A stretch of 64,000 nucleotides of DNA from the NCBI GenBank assembly GCA_943787745.1, contig CALSNJ010000002.1:390904-454903 (forward strand). The letters are read 5' to 3'. A program made the translations under genes and the position numbers. Position 1 is the stretch's first letter. Each line of letters begins with the position of its first letter. The stretch is from an uncultured Alphaproteobacteria bacterium. Lineage in GTDB: Bacteria; Pseudomonadota; Alphaproteobacteria; UBA6615. The notes beneath the pieces were generated by a model that ran no database searches, had not been told where the DNA came from, and saw nothing but the letters and a program-made list of their open reading frames with translations. Positions 1-8,642 of the stretch are shown here, piece by piece.

Positions 1-168
1 CTGAAGAACGCCAATTTGAGCAACGCGCTTCTGGCGGGCGCGTTCATTGCTGACGCTGATATGACCGGCGCAAATCTCGAAGGTGTGAAACTTGAAGACG
101 CCATCCTGGAGGCTGTCGCTCTGGATGAGTCACTCGATGACGATAAACTGCTCGCAGTGGCGAGCTAG
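1..168 (+). CDS. Pentapeptide-repeat protein, C-terminal fragment
   Basis: The window opens inside a gene read in frame 1 and ending with TAG at 166-168. The 55 visible residues show the five-residue A(N/D)LxxA periodicity of pentapeptide-repeat proteins (for example NANLSNALL, TGANLEGVKLEDAIL), followed by a short acidic tail ending LLAVAS. Such repeats fold into a right-handed quadrilateral beta helix. Biochemical roles vary widely in the family and cannot be told from this piece. The start and most of the protein lie to the left of the window. Confidence 0.75.
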   Translation: MKNANLSNALLAGAFIADADMTGANLEGVKLEDAILEAVALDESLDDDKLLAVAS

Positions 169-195
169 TTTTCAGACATTCGGGGTCAGGGACCT

Positions 196-672
196 CTATA
201 GAATTTCGTAGACCTTGTAGACCGGACCCTCGGGGAACCGGTGTCCGGTGCTGACCGCGATGATCCTGTTCAACCAGCCGTATTTTTCAGACCCGGTCTC
301 GAACGCAGGTGTGTTCCGGAAGTAATATTCTGACGGGTCGACAGGCTCGCCCTTGGCCAGACGATCCAATACCGCCGGATCCCCATGGCGGATGCCACGA
401 TAGGTCATGAAGATGTGGTGGTTGTCATCGGTTACCAGAGTAATCCGAACATCCATCTGCCATGCGCCATCATTGCGGATCAGAATCCAGTCTCCGCCCG
501 GGACCGGTGCCACCGTGCCTTTGATCTTTGGGCCTTCAAAGGAACCGCCCGTAATACCCGCAATAATTCTCGTGCCGTAGGGTGTGTTCTCAAGCACTGT
601 CGGGGTCGCGACATCGAATTTGGCAGTGAAAAGATGTTCGCCACGAAGGTCGGGAAGCTTGATATCTGTCAT
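196..672 (-). CDS. DUF3237 (UPF0311) family protein
   Basis: A 158-residue protein if it starts at the internal ATG (MTDIKLPDL), which has a purine-rich GGAAAACGGAACA stretch upstream. The open frame extends 16 codons further, to 720. The sequence matches the DUF3237 pattern: an N-terminal beta strand after LRGEHLF, a TPYGTRIIAGITGGSFEGP block, GGDWILIRNDG, a (M)TYRGIRHG segment and a C-terminal FPEGPVYKVYEIL strand. The family is a small beta-barrel fold of unknown biochemical role. The gene lies on the minus strand downstream of the Lrp-type gene and could be co-transcribed with it. No catalytic function is claimed. Confidence 0.75.
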   Translation of the reverse strand: MTDIKLPDLRGEHLFTAKFDVATPTVLENTPYGTRIIAGITGGSFEGPKIKGTVAPVPGGDWILIRNDGAWQMDVRITLVTDDNHHIFMTYRGIRHGDPAVLDRLAKGEPVDPSEYYFRNTPAFETGSEKYGWLNRIIAVSTGHRFPEGPVYKVYEIL

Positions 673-741
673 GGCGCTTGTTCCGTTTTCCTGTCCGATC
701 TCACGCAAAATCGGGTTCAATCTGCCAAAGCCGGCGAGGGC

Positions 742-984
742 TCAGGTGAAGGCCTTGAAGGTGATTGTCGTGAAGGTATCTGCGACACCGGGCAGGGTTT
801 GAATATGGCTGGTCACAAAGTGACCGATATCCATGTCGTCAGGCAGATAGCATTTCATCAGGAGATCGAACTGGCCGGATGTCGAATACACTTCCGAGAC
901 CTGATCGATATTCAATGCGGCTTCATCAGCCACATCATAGGCTTTTCCCAATTCACATTTAACCTGAACGAAGATCGTTTGCAT
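742..984 (-). CDS. Stand-alone Lrp/AsnC ligand-binding domain protein
   Basis: An 80-residue protein made entirely of the RAM/AsnC_trans_reg fold: an opening strand QTIFVQVKCELG, a helix with VADEAALN, the central VYSTSGQFDLLMKC strand-turn-strand, and a last helix and strand ending in TFTTITFKAFT. The helix-turn-helix of full Lrp proteins is absent, and the upstream DNA shows no obvious coding extension. Proteins of this size are known as SraA- or Lrp-like dimers that bind small ligands without DNA binding. The gene lies 69 bp upstream of the DUF3237 start on the same strand and may share its transcript. The ligand is unknown. Confidence 0.8.
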   Translation of the reverse strand: MQTIFVQVKCELGKAYDVADEAALNIDQVSEVYSTSGQFDLLMKCYLPDDMDIGHFVTSHIQTLPGVADTFTTITFKAFT

Positions 985-1022
985 GATGCACCCGTATCGG
1001 TGTTTTGCGGTCGTCGTCGATT

Positions 1023-2549
1023 CTAACGCCGTAGAAACGCTGGTGTGTACTCTTCTTTTCCGAATGCCTTGCCGTTGCCGTCCTTAATCTCTTCCACAGA
1101 ATCATTTTGTGAACGGGACCTGGGCCGAGAGGAGCTTTCTGAACGGGATGACCCTTCAGATGCTTTGCGCCCGCCGCGTGACCGGCTCGGACGGTCTGCC
1201 GGTTTGTCGTCCGAAGTGTCTTTGGTCTGGTCCGCTTCAGAAACAGCTTCCACGCTCACAGTTTCCTCGGATGTAGACGCATTGTCTGCGGATTTGCTGC
1301 GTGGGGAACGCCGGCGCCTGCGTGGGGCCTTTTCCTCGGTCGGCTCTGTGGTGTCCTGCTCGGCCTGACCATCGGGTGCAGGTTTTGCTTCATCCTTGCT
1401 GATGACCTTGATGGTGCCTTTCTGGAGCCCTTCAGCATCGATTGGCGGAATGGGACGACCCAGAAGTCGCTCAACGGAGTCCAGGAATTTTTCATCAGTC
1501 CGCGTGGCCAGAGTAAAGGCATGGCCTTCTTTGCCTGCGCGTCCGGTACGGCCGATCCGATGAATGTAATCATCGGCTTGCATGGGGACATCGAAGTTAA
1601 AAACGTGGCTCATATTCGGAATATCAAGACCGCGTGCCGCCACATCACTGGCAATCAGCAACTGGATATCCCCGTCGCGAAACTTTGCCAGTGTTTTCAT
1701 CCGTTCGGATTGGTGCATGTCGCCATGCAAAGCTGCAGCATTGAAGCCATGCGAGGTCAGCGACTTCTCCAGTGTTGCCACATCGCGCTTGCGATTGCAG
1801 AACACAATCGCATTGCCGACCTCACACGCGTTGATCAGTCTGCGCAGGGCAGCACGCTTCTCTGCAAATCCGCCACTCACCCGGAGCAAGCCCTGTGTGA
1901 CTGTTTCGGCTGCCGAGGCCACCGCATCAACCTGAACATTGCGCGGGTTCATCATGTAGGAATCGGTAAGCCGCTTGATCTCGCTCGGCATCGTGGCGGA
2001 GAACATTGCCGTTTGACGGATCTGCGGGAGCAGCTTGATGATTTTCTCAACATCGGGAATGAACCCCATATCAAGCATCCGGTCAGCTTCATCGACCACC
2101 AGAACCTTGATGTCGGCGAGGAGGACCTTGCCGCGTTCAAAATGGTCGATCAGTCGGCCGGGGGTCGCGATCAGAACATCAACACCACGGTTGAGTTTCT
2201 CTTCCTGATCGGAAAAGGACACGCCACCAATCAGCAGGGCCATGTTCAGTTTGTGATTCTTGCCATAAGTCGCAAAGTTTTCGGCGACCTGAGCTGCGAG
2301 TTCGCGCGTCGGCTCAAGAATCAGCGATCGCGGCATACGTGCGCGGGCGCGACCAGTCGACAGGATTTCAATCATGGGAAGGGTAAAGCTCGCGGTCTTG
2401 CCAGTGCCCGTCTGGGCGATACCGACGATATCGCGTCCCATGAGAAGGTGGGGAATAGCTTCGGCCTGAATGGGAGTGGGGCTCTCGTAGCCCGCATCCG
2501 TAATGGCCTTTAGTAACGGGTCACTGAGACCCAGTTCGTCAAATTTCAT
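1023..2549 (-). CDS. rhlE: DEAD-box RNA helicase, RhlE type
   Basis: A 508-residue ATP-dependent RNA helicase of the DEAD family. The start was set at MKFDELGL (2549) because homology begins there; a longer open frame to 2807 would run into the divergent gene. Motifs in order: the Q motif (SPTPIQAEAIP), Walker A AQTGTGKT, PTRELAAQ, GG and TPGRL, DEAD in VDEADRMLDMGF, SAT, then the second RecA domain with HRIGRTGRAG. From about residue 385 the protein becomes a low-complexity tail rich in Arg, Ser, Glu and Asp (RRRRRSPRSKS, RSRGGRK), probably disordered and RNA-binding. It ends in a short KEEYTPAFLRR patch. Such helicases act in RNA decay or ribosome assembly; the exact partner is not visible here. 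Confidence 0.9.
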   Translation of the reverse strand: MKFDELGLSDPLLKAITDAGYESPTPIQAEAIPHLLMGRDIVGIAQTGTGKTASFTLPMIEILSTGRARARMPRSLILEPTRELAAQVAENFATYGKNHKLNMALLIGGVSFSDQEEKLNRGVDVLIATPGRLIDHFERGKVLLADIKVLVVDEADRMLDMGFIPDVEKIIKLLPQIRQTAMFSATMPSEIKRLTDSYMMNPRNVQVDAVASAAETVTQGLLRVSGGFAEKRAALRRLINACEVGNAIVFCNRKRDVATLEKSLTSHGFNAAALHGDMHQSERMKTLAKFRDGDIQLLIASDVAARGLDIPNMSHVFNFDVPMQADDYIHRIGRTGRAGKEGHAFTLATRTDEKFLDSVERLLGRPIPPIDAEGLQKGTIKVISKDEAKPAPDGQAEQDTTEPTEEKAPRRRRRSPRSKSADNASTSEETVSVEAVSEADQTKDTSDDKPADRPSRSRGGRKASEGSSRSESSSRPRSRSQNDSVEEIKDGNGKAFGKEEYTPAFLRR

Positions 2550-2674
2550 ATTGCTCGTCTGCTGTGAATTTGCGCACAAATCAGTGCTGGCCGGAAAATG
2601 GGCTTGGTGAGCGAGAAAGTCCAGTGTTTCCATGCGGTCTTGCGCGACTGCCTGCATTTTGAAACAAGGTATGA

Positions 2675-4678
2675 ATGACTGATAACACCAATGAACTCGA
2701 TGTAATCGTCGCTGAAGCGCTGTCGAAACACCGCTCCGGTGACCTTTCGAGCGCTGCAACGGCCTATGATATTGTGCTGGCTCGGGATGCAAACCATGCC
2801 GAAGCATTGCATCTAAAGGGTATTTTGTCGGGTCAACAAGGTCGGCCTGACGAAGCCCTGGCCTTGCTTGACCGTGCTGTCTCTATAGCGCCACGTGACC
2901 CGCGTATTCTGACCAACAGGGCAACGCTCCGCCTGGAACGCAGTGATGTCGTGGGTGCAATCGAAGATTATGTCGCGGCTCTTTTGCATGCGCCGGATGA
3001 CGCCGACCTGCACTTCAACATCGCGGGGGCGCTTGCCATTGCGGGTCGGCTGGATGAGGCCATGACGCATCTGGAGCAGGCAATCGAGCTTGACCCCTCG
3101 CACGCACGCGCGTTGGCCAATTTGGGCAATCTCTATCGGCAGTTGGGGCGAACGAAAGAATCGCGCGAAACCCTTGAGCGCGCCGTCGAGGTAGCGCCCG
3201 GGGACCCGCAGGTACAGCACAGTCTGGGTATCACGCTGACGGATGGCCGTGACTATGTGGCGGCGGCGGCGCGTTTTCGCCGCGCGCTGGAACTGGATAA
3301 GGGGTTCATTCGGACAGCAGCACAATTGTTCTACGCCAATATTCATGCCTGCGACTGGCGGGACCGGGACAAGCTGATTGGAAACTTCGAACGACTGATC
3401 GACAGTGGGGCACCTGCGGTGAGCGAGTTGTCGCCCTTGATCACGCTATTTCTTCCTTTGGGGCAGAAGCGCCTTAATGCCGTAAGCGACGCGCGGGCCC
3501 TGTCCATACAACCGCCGTCTTCTGAAGCGCCTCTTGCGCAGGAAACAAGTAAGCTGCATGTGGCTTATCTGTCCGCGGATCTTGGCCAACATCCCGTCGG
3601 GCATCTGACTGTTGATCTTTTCCATCGTCATGACCGAACTCAATTCGGGGTTTCCGTCATCCTGCTGGCGCCTCCCGATGGCAGCGAAGTCCAAAACCGC
3701 GTGTACGAAGGCGTTGACCATGTTGAGGATGTTTCACGTGTTTCGGCAGGCGAGGCGGCCAAGCGAATTCGCGAACTGGGCGTTGATGTGCTTGTTGACC
3801 TTGGCGGGTTTACGCGCAGCGCACGGCCGGAAATTCTCGCTGAACACCCTGCGCCATTGCAAATTGGCTGGCTCGGATATTGTGGTTCGAGCGGCGGTCT
3901 GAATGACGTTCTGCTGGCAGATGAAGCTGTCTTGCCTCCCGGTGATGTTGACGCATTCGCCGAGAGTGTCGCCTACCTCCCCGGAACCTTTATGCCGCTC
4001 AACAATGTCGACGTTTCGGACGCGGCGCGAGACACACGAGCAGATCATGGACTTCCGGAAACGGGTTTCGTTTTTTGTGGCTTCAACACACCGACGAAGA
4101 TTGACCCTGAAACCTTTGCGGCGTGGATGGATATTCTCAAGCAGGTCGATGGTTCGGTTCTCTGGTTGCGCGAGCACGTCTCGACAACAACCCATAACAT
4201 TCAGACGGCAGCTCATAAGCACGGTGTCGACCCTGACCGGATTGTTTTCGCGCCGCCTGTGGCCGACATGCGTGATCATCTGGCCCGGCATCGACATGCC
4301 GATTTGTTTCTCGATACTTTTGTTTACGGCGCGCATTCAACCGCAGCGGATGCGATCGCCATGGGCCTCCCGGTGTTGACCCGATCGGGGGCGGCAATGC
4401 CGTCTCGCGTAGGCGCAAGTTTGTGCCGTGCTTACGGTTTGCGGGACCTGATCACGGATACGACGGAAGGATATGTCTGGACAGCCGTTGAACTGGCGCA
4501 AGATGCAAGCCTGATGCAGGCGCGCAAAGAAACATTGGCCAGCGGCCTTGGTGAAGCGCGGAACAATGAGAAATTTGTCAGAAAGCTTGAAGCTGCGTAT
4601 CGCAGGCTTTGGGAAGTCAAAGTGGCGGGGAACCTCACGCCGGGGAAACCGCTCGTTATCACATCAGATGTAAACTAG
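2675..4678 (+). CDS. TPR-repeat O-linked GlcNAc transferase-like protein (GT41)
   Basis: A 667-residue protein with two parts. Residues 1-220 hold about five tetratricopeptide repeats (for example AEALHLKGILSGQQGRPDEA, ARALANLGNLYRQLG). After a linker, residues 290-650 match the bacterial O-GlcNAc transferase/SPINDLY catalytic region. Visible motifs are LHVAYLSADLGQHPVGHL, the IGWLGYCGSSG turn, VFCGFNTPTKIDPETF and the C-terminal nucleotide-sugar segment with FLDTFVYGAHSTAADA followed by GLPVLTRSG. No signal peptide is seen, so it is expected in the cytoplasm. Bacterial relatives modify proteins such as flagellins; donor and acceptor here are unknown. It is divergent from rhlE, and its stop lies 9 bp before the next gene, suggesting one transcript. 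Confidence 0.88.
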   Translation: MTDNTNELDVIVAEALSKHRSGDLSSAATAYDIVLARDANHAEALHLKGILSGQQGRPDEALALLDRAVSIAPRDPRILTNRATLRLERSDVVGAIEDYVAALLHAPDDADLHFNIAGALAIAGRLDEAMTHLEQAIELDPSHARALANLGNLYRQLGRTKESRETLERAVEVAPGDPQVQHSLGITLTDGRDYVAAAARFRRALELDKGFIRTAAQLFYANIHACDWRDRDKLIGNFERLIDSGAPAVSELSPLITLFLPLGQKRLNAVSDARALSIQPPSSEAPLAQETSKLHVAYLSADLGQHPVGHLTVDLFHRHDRTQFGVSVILLAPPDGSEVQNRVYEGVDHVEDVSRVSAGEAAKRIRELGVDVLVDLGGFTRSARPEILAEHPAPLQIGWLGYCGSSGGLNDVLLADEAVLPPGDVDAFAESVAYLPGTFMPLNNVDVSDAARDTRADHGLPETGFVFCGFNTPTKIDPETFAAWMDILKQVDGSVLWLREHVSTTTHNIQTAAHKHGVDPDRIVFAPPVADMRDHLARHRHADLFLDTFVYGAHSTAADAIAMGLPVLTRSGAAMPSRVGASLCRAYGLRDLITDTTEGYVWTAVELAQDASLMQARKETLASGLGEARNNEKFVRKLEAAYRRLWEVKVAGNLTPGKPLVITSDVN

Positions 4679-4687
4679 GAGATTATT

Positions 4688-5379
4688 TTGAACCTGTTGC
4701 TTATTCCCGGACTGCTTTGTGATCCGGACCTTTGGTCCCACCAGGTCATCATCTGGGCGATATCGCTAACGTATCCGTAGCCGATATCACCGGGGGCGAG
4801 ACAATGCAGAGTCTCGCCAAGCAGGTTCTCGATCAGGCGCCTGACCGCTTTGCGCTGGCGGGGCTTTCTATGGGTGGCTATGTCGCCCATGAAATTATGC
4901 GACAGGCACCTGAGCGCGTTGAACGACTTGCACTGTTGGATACGGCGGGGCGTGCAGACACCGATGAACAGAAAGAGCGCCGTGGACAGCTCATCGAGAT
5001 GAGCCGGATCGGAAAGTTCCGGGGGGTGACCGACAGGCTGTTGCCGATCCTTATTCATGAAGACCGTCTGTCAGATGATGCGTTGACCGAACGTGTGAAA
5101 CTGATGGCCGAGCGGGTCGGGCCGGAAGCGTTTCATCGCCAGCAGAAAGCGATCATGAGCCGCCCGGACAGCCGGCCGCAATTTTCGGACTACGATCTGC
5201 CAACCTTGATCCTTTGTGGGCGGCAGGACGCACTGACGCCTGTTGCGCTGCACGAAGAGATGGCCGACCTGATACCGGGCTGTCGTCTTGCGATTATCGA
5301 GGACAGCGGTCATCTTTCAACCATGGAGCAACCCCAGGCTGCCACCGCGCTTTTGCGTCAATGGCTGCTCTATGGCTGA
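4688..5379 (+). CDS. Alpha/beta hydrolase, interrupted by a one-base frameshift
   Basis: The gene appears to start at TTG 4688, six bases after an AGGAG ribosome-binding site, and reads LNLLLIPGLLCDPDLWSHQV. It then meets a stop unless the frame changes near 4745-4753. From there another frame continues with HHLGDIANVSVADITGG to the stop at 5379. Joined, it gives about 230 residues, a normal length for small MenH/PcaD-like hydrolases. Nucleophile elbow GLSMGG, acid CGRQDALTP and histidine DSGHLS are all present, so the triad is intact in the second frame. One lost C (GTCCAT to GTCAT) would explain the shift. This could be a sequencing error or a true pseudogene. The substrate is unknown. Confidence 0.8.
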
Positions 5380-5385
5380 CAGGCG

Positions 5386-5973
5386 TTAGTTGCGCGGGAG
5401 GGATCCGGTGTCTCCGTCGACTTGTCGGTTGGGGTTCTCGTCCGGGAAGAGCGACAGTGTGAGTTGCGCAACAAGCCCATCAAGTTTCTCTGAATTCACG
5501 CCCTCAACATCACTTGCACGCGCAATGGCATGAGAGAGATAGCTGTCCGTGGAACAGAACGCGCCCATCAATGTCAGAACACCGCCATTTGATGTTGTGG
5601 AATTCAGGTCGGTTCCAACAGAACAAAGCTTGCCGGGGTCGCGGATACCTTCGGGATTGAATGCCACCACCACGCGGTAATCCCGGTTGGGATCGGTGTT
5701 TGTGGGTTCCGCTGCAAAATTGACCGGGATTCCGAATGTCCGCCCCTGCATGCTGTTGATGACCGAGGTTTCCAGCTCGGCCTGAGGGGCATCAAACGGG
5801 TTTCCAAGAACGACCACTTTCAATTGGCGATCTCCGCCGCCTGCGGCGGTAATCTCAAGTGGTTCATATTGGTAGGCATAGTCAATACGCGAGACAGTCA
5901 CCCCATATTGGGCACACGCCACCAGTGTGGCCAGCACGGCAAACGCGAAGGGAATGCGACAGTAGGAAAGCAT
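5386..5973 (-). CDS. Putative outer-envelope lipoprotein of unknown function
   Basis: A 195-residue protein with a short hydrophobic N-terminus and a lipobox LVAC, with the lipidated cysteine at residue 20. It is expected to be processed by Lgt and Lsp and anchored in a membrane of the envelope. The mature part has a DRQLKVVVLGNPF strand, a Pro/Asp-rich stretch and DYRVVVAFNPEG. It carries two further cysteines (KLCSVG, AFCSTD) that could pair in the periplasm. No family was recognised. The stop is 6 bp from the convergent hydrolase stop. A GTGA-N6-TCAC palindrome lies about 60 bp upstream of its start and could be a regulator site. Confidence 0.7.
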   Translation of the reverse strand: MLSYCRIPFAFAVLATLVACAQYGVTVSRIDYAYQYEPLEITAAGGGDRQLKVVVLGNPFDAPQAELETSVINSMQGRTFGIPVNFAAEPTNTDPNRDYRVVVAFNPEGIRDPGKLCSVGTDLNSTTSNGGVLTLMGAFCSTDSYLSHAIARASDVEGVNSEKLDGLVAQLTLSLFPDENPNRQVDGDTGSLPRN

Positions 5974-6031
5974 CTCAATTCTCCGACAAGCTTGGGTTCA
6001 CAGATAACCTCGTGCCGGGCAAGCGGCTGCA

Positions 6032-6045
6032 GTGACGTAAATCAC
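6032..6045. promoter_or_regulatory. Candidate CRP/FNR-family operator
   Basis: GTGACGTAAATCAC is a perfect GTGA-N6-TCAC dyad, the core half-sites recognised by CRP-type regulators. It lies 59-72 bp upstream of the lipoprotein start on the minus strand. It is a single site found by eye; its use is inferred, and a chance match is possible. Confidence 0.3.
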
Positions 6046-6111
6046 GACAGCACAAGAGATGCGCTTCAATTATGACGAAAATGGGACCGGAGGCCCCACG
6101 ACGGTTCGCCT

Positions 6112-8127
6112 TTAGACGTCCAGCTCTTCAACGAATTTGGCGTTGTCCTGAATGAACTGAAAACGACGTTCAGCTTTTCGTCCCATCAACTGTTCGACCA
6201 GTTGCGCAGTGGTTTTTGCGAGTTTTGCACGATCTGCGTCGGTATCTGTTGCACTGGGCAATGAGACCTGAATCAGCTGCCGCTTATCCGGATCCATCGT
6301 CGTGTCCTTCAACTGCCTTGGTGGCATTTCACCAAGTCCTTTGAAGCGGCTGATCTCGATCTTGGCGCTGCCCTTGAAGTGTTCGGCGGTGAGGCGCTCA
6401 CGGTCGGCATCATCAAGGGCGTAAACCACGTCTCCGCCGCGCGCGAGACGGTAGAGGGGTGGTACGGCAAGAAACAGATGTCCGCTGGTCACAAGCTCAG
6501 GCATCTCACGATAGAAGAACGTCATCAGCAAAGAGGCGATATGGGCACCATCGACGTCCGCATCGGTCATGATCACAACCCGCTCATAGCGGAGCTTGGA
6601 AAGATCAAAGGTTTTGCCACTGCCACAACCAAGCGCCTGTATGAGGTCACTGAGTTCCTGATTGCCACGCAGTTTGTCTGCCGACGCGCTGGCCACGTTC
6701 AGGATTTTGCCACGCAGCGGCAGGATGGCCTGGGTTTTCCGGTTCCGGGCCTGCTTGGCAGACCCGCCCGCGCTATCGCCCTCGACGAGGAATATCTCGG
6801 TCCCTTCAGCACTGCTTTGGGAACAATCTGCCAGCTTGCCGGGCAGGCGGGACTTGCGACCAGCCGTTTTACGCTTGAGAGCACGATCTTCCTTGCGCCG
6901 TTTGCGATCTTCGGCCCGTTCGATGGCCCATTCGAGAAGCGCATCGGCATTCTGACGGTCCGTGGACAGATGATGATCGAAGTGATCCTTGATCTGCGCT
7001 TCCACGATCCGCGCCGCTTCAGGCATGGACAGTTTTTCTTTTGTCTGCCCCTGAAACTGGGGTTCGGCAATGAACAGCGAGAGAACAATCGCCGCGCCGT
7101 CAGAAATGTCTTCTGCGGTCAGCTGGCTGGCCTTGCGGTTGTTCGTCAGTTCGCCATAGCCCTTCAGGCCACGGGTCAGCGCGCCACGAATACCCGCCAC
7201 ATGGCTGCCGCCCTCGGGCGTGGGGACCGTGTTGCAATACGCGCTCACAAAGCCTTCACCGTCGGCAGGCCAGGAGATGGCCCACTCAATTCGGCCTGTC
7301 GCGCCTGTCAGATCGGCGCGGCCGGCAAAAATATCTGCTCCAACGAGGGGGCGTTCCCCAAGGGTGGAGCGCAGGTAGTCCAGAATGCCGTCGGGAAACT
7401 GGAAGGTTTCCTTCTCGGGGATGTCCTCGGCTGCGGCGACCGATGGGTCGCAGGACCAGCGAATTTCAACACCGCGAAAGAGGTAGGCCTTGGCCTTGGC
7501 CATATCGAATAGCCGTTTGCCTTCAAACGTGGCCTTGGCACCGAAAATATCGGGGTCGGGATCGAACGAGATCGTCGTGCCGCGCCGATTGACCGTGCCT
7601 TTTTGCTTCTCAAGCTTTCCCTGCGGTGCGCCGCGTGAATATTCCTGCACCCAAAGTTGTTTGTCGCGCGCCACTTCGACACGCAGTTTGCTGGCCAGAG
7701 CATTCACAACGCTCAGGCCAACGCCGTGGAGCCCGCCAGAGGTCTGGTAGACCTTGCCGTCGAATTTTCCGCCTGAATGAAGGGTGGTCAGGATCACTTC
7801 GAGAGCTGACTTGCCCTTATATTTCGGGTGCGGGTCGATCGGGATTCCGCGTCCATTGTCCGAAATCGTCAGGGTTCCTTCTTCGGAAAGCGACATCTCG
7901 ATCCGGTCCGCATGGCCCGCGACAGCTTCGTCCATGGAGTTATCGAGAATTTCGGCCGCGAGATGATGCAGTGCGCGGTCATCAGTGCCGCCGATATACA
8001 TGCCCGGACGTCGCCGCACGGGTTCCAGGCCCTCAAGGACCTCGATGTCGCTGGCGTTATAGTCGCCGCTTGCGGCCGCGGCTTCGTCAAAAAGCCCGGG
8101 TTCTTCGGATTTGGGTTTGGCGCGTGC
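6112..8127 (-). CDS. parE: DNA topoisomerase IV subunit B
   Basis: About 671 residues when started at GTG 8127 (VARAKPKSEEPGLFDE), preceded by GTGAGG. The open frame reaches 8181 but the extra residues look non-homologous. GHKL ATPase motifs are present: EILDNSMDEA, DNGRGIP, GGLHGVG. The transducer follows, with the TOPRIM domain showing EGDSAGGSAKQ, PLRGKILNV and the acidic DADVDGAHI. The C-terminal GLGEMPPRQLKDTTMDP is typical. With ParC it decatenates replicated chromosomes. ParE is preferred over GyrB because of the RRPGMYIGGTDDRALHH N-terminal form and total length; parC is not in the window. It is divergent from the thioesterase operon. Confidence 0.9.
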   Translation of the reverse strand, partial: ARAKPKSEEPGLFDEAAAASGDYNASDIEVLEGLEPVRRRPGMYIGGTDDRALHHLAAEILDNSMDEAVAGHADRIEMSLSEEGTLTISDNGRGIPIDPHPKYKGKSALEVILTTLHSGGKFDGKVYQTSGGLHGVGLSVVNALASKLRVEVARDKQLWVQEYSRGAPQGKLEKQKGTVNRRGTTISFDPDPDIFGAKATFEGKRLFDMAKAKAYLFRGVEIRWSCDPSVAAAEDIPEKETFQFPDGILDYLRSTLGERPLVGADIFAGRADLTGATGRIEWAISWPADGEGFVSAYCNTVPTPEGGSHVAGIRGALTRGLKGYGELTNNRKASQLTAEDISDGAAIVLSLFIAEPQFQGQTKEKLSMPEAARIVEAQIKDHFDHHLSTDRQNADALLEWAIERAEDRKRRKEDRALKRKTAGRKSRLPGKLADCSQSSAEGTEIFLVEGDSAGGSAKQARNRKTQAILPLRGKILNVASASADKLRGNQELSDLIQALGCGSGKTFDLSKLRYERVVIMTDADVDGAHIASLLMTFFYREMPELVTSGHLFLAVPPLYRLARGGDVVYALDDADRERLTAEHFKGSAKIEISRFKGLGEMPPRQLKDTTMDPDKRQLIQVSLPSATDTDADRAKLAKTTAQLVEQLMGRKAERRFQFIQDNAKFVEELDV

Positions 8128-8234
8128 CACGCTGGCCTCACATGAAAAAGAGCCTAGTTCGCTTGCCGTGACTGGCAGCAACTGCCTTCTATATGTGATG
8201 ATTCGCGCGTGAGTCGAAAAGGAAGAACGCAGCC

Positions 8235-8642
8235 GTGACCCAGAACACCGAAAATGAAGAACCCGTTGGCGAACTTTGCATTCAGACTGTAGCCATGCCG
8301 GCAGACACCAATCCGAACGGCGACATCTTTGGGGGCTGGCTGCTTTCGCAGATGGATATCGCAGGCGGAATCGCAGCGCGCAGCCATTCCGGCGGGCGGA
8401 CTGTGACGATCGCCGTTGAATCCATGGTGTTCAACAAGCCGGTCGATGTCGGGGACGTGGTTTGCTGTTATGCCGACCTCGAACGCGTCGGGAACACTTC
8501 GATGACCTTCCGCATTGAGGTCTGGGCAATTCGACGCGAAAGCTTTGTGCGCGAAAAAGTGACCGAAGGCGTTTTCACTTATGTGGCAATAGGGCCGGAC
8601 GGAACATCGAGAGCGATCCAAAAGGAGACCACAGACACATGA
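8235..8642 (+). CDS. Acyl-CoA thioesterase, YciA-like hotdog protein
   Basis: A 135-residue single hotdog-fold protein. The family signature PADTNPNGDIFGGWLLSQMD is complete, including the Asn and Asp around the active site, and is followed by a central helix with AGGIAARSHS. YciA-type enzymes hydrolyse acyl-CoAs of varied chain length to free CoA in the cytoplasm. The start at GTG 8235 follows a GGAAGAA stretch. Its TGA overlaps the ATG of the next gene (ATGA at 8639-8642), so translation is coupled to the secreted protein behind it. The biological substrate is not evident from the neighbours. Confidence 0.85.
   Translation: MTQNTENEEPVGELCIQTVAMPADTNPNGDIFGGWLLSQMDIAGGIAARSHSGGRTVTIAVESMVFNKPVDVGDVVCCYADLERVGNTSMTFRIEVWAIRRESFVREKVTEGVFTYVAIGPDGTSRAIQKETTDT

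Noticed and set aside
6379..7512. 377-residue plus-strand frame inside parE
   Set aside because: Antisense shadow; parE motifs cover the whole stretch.
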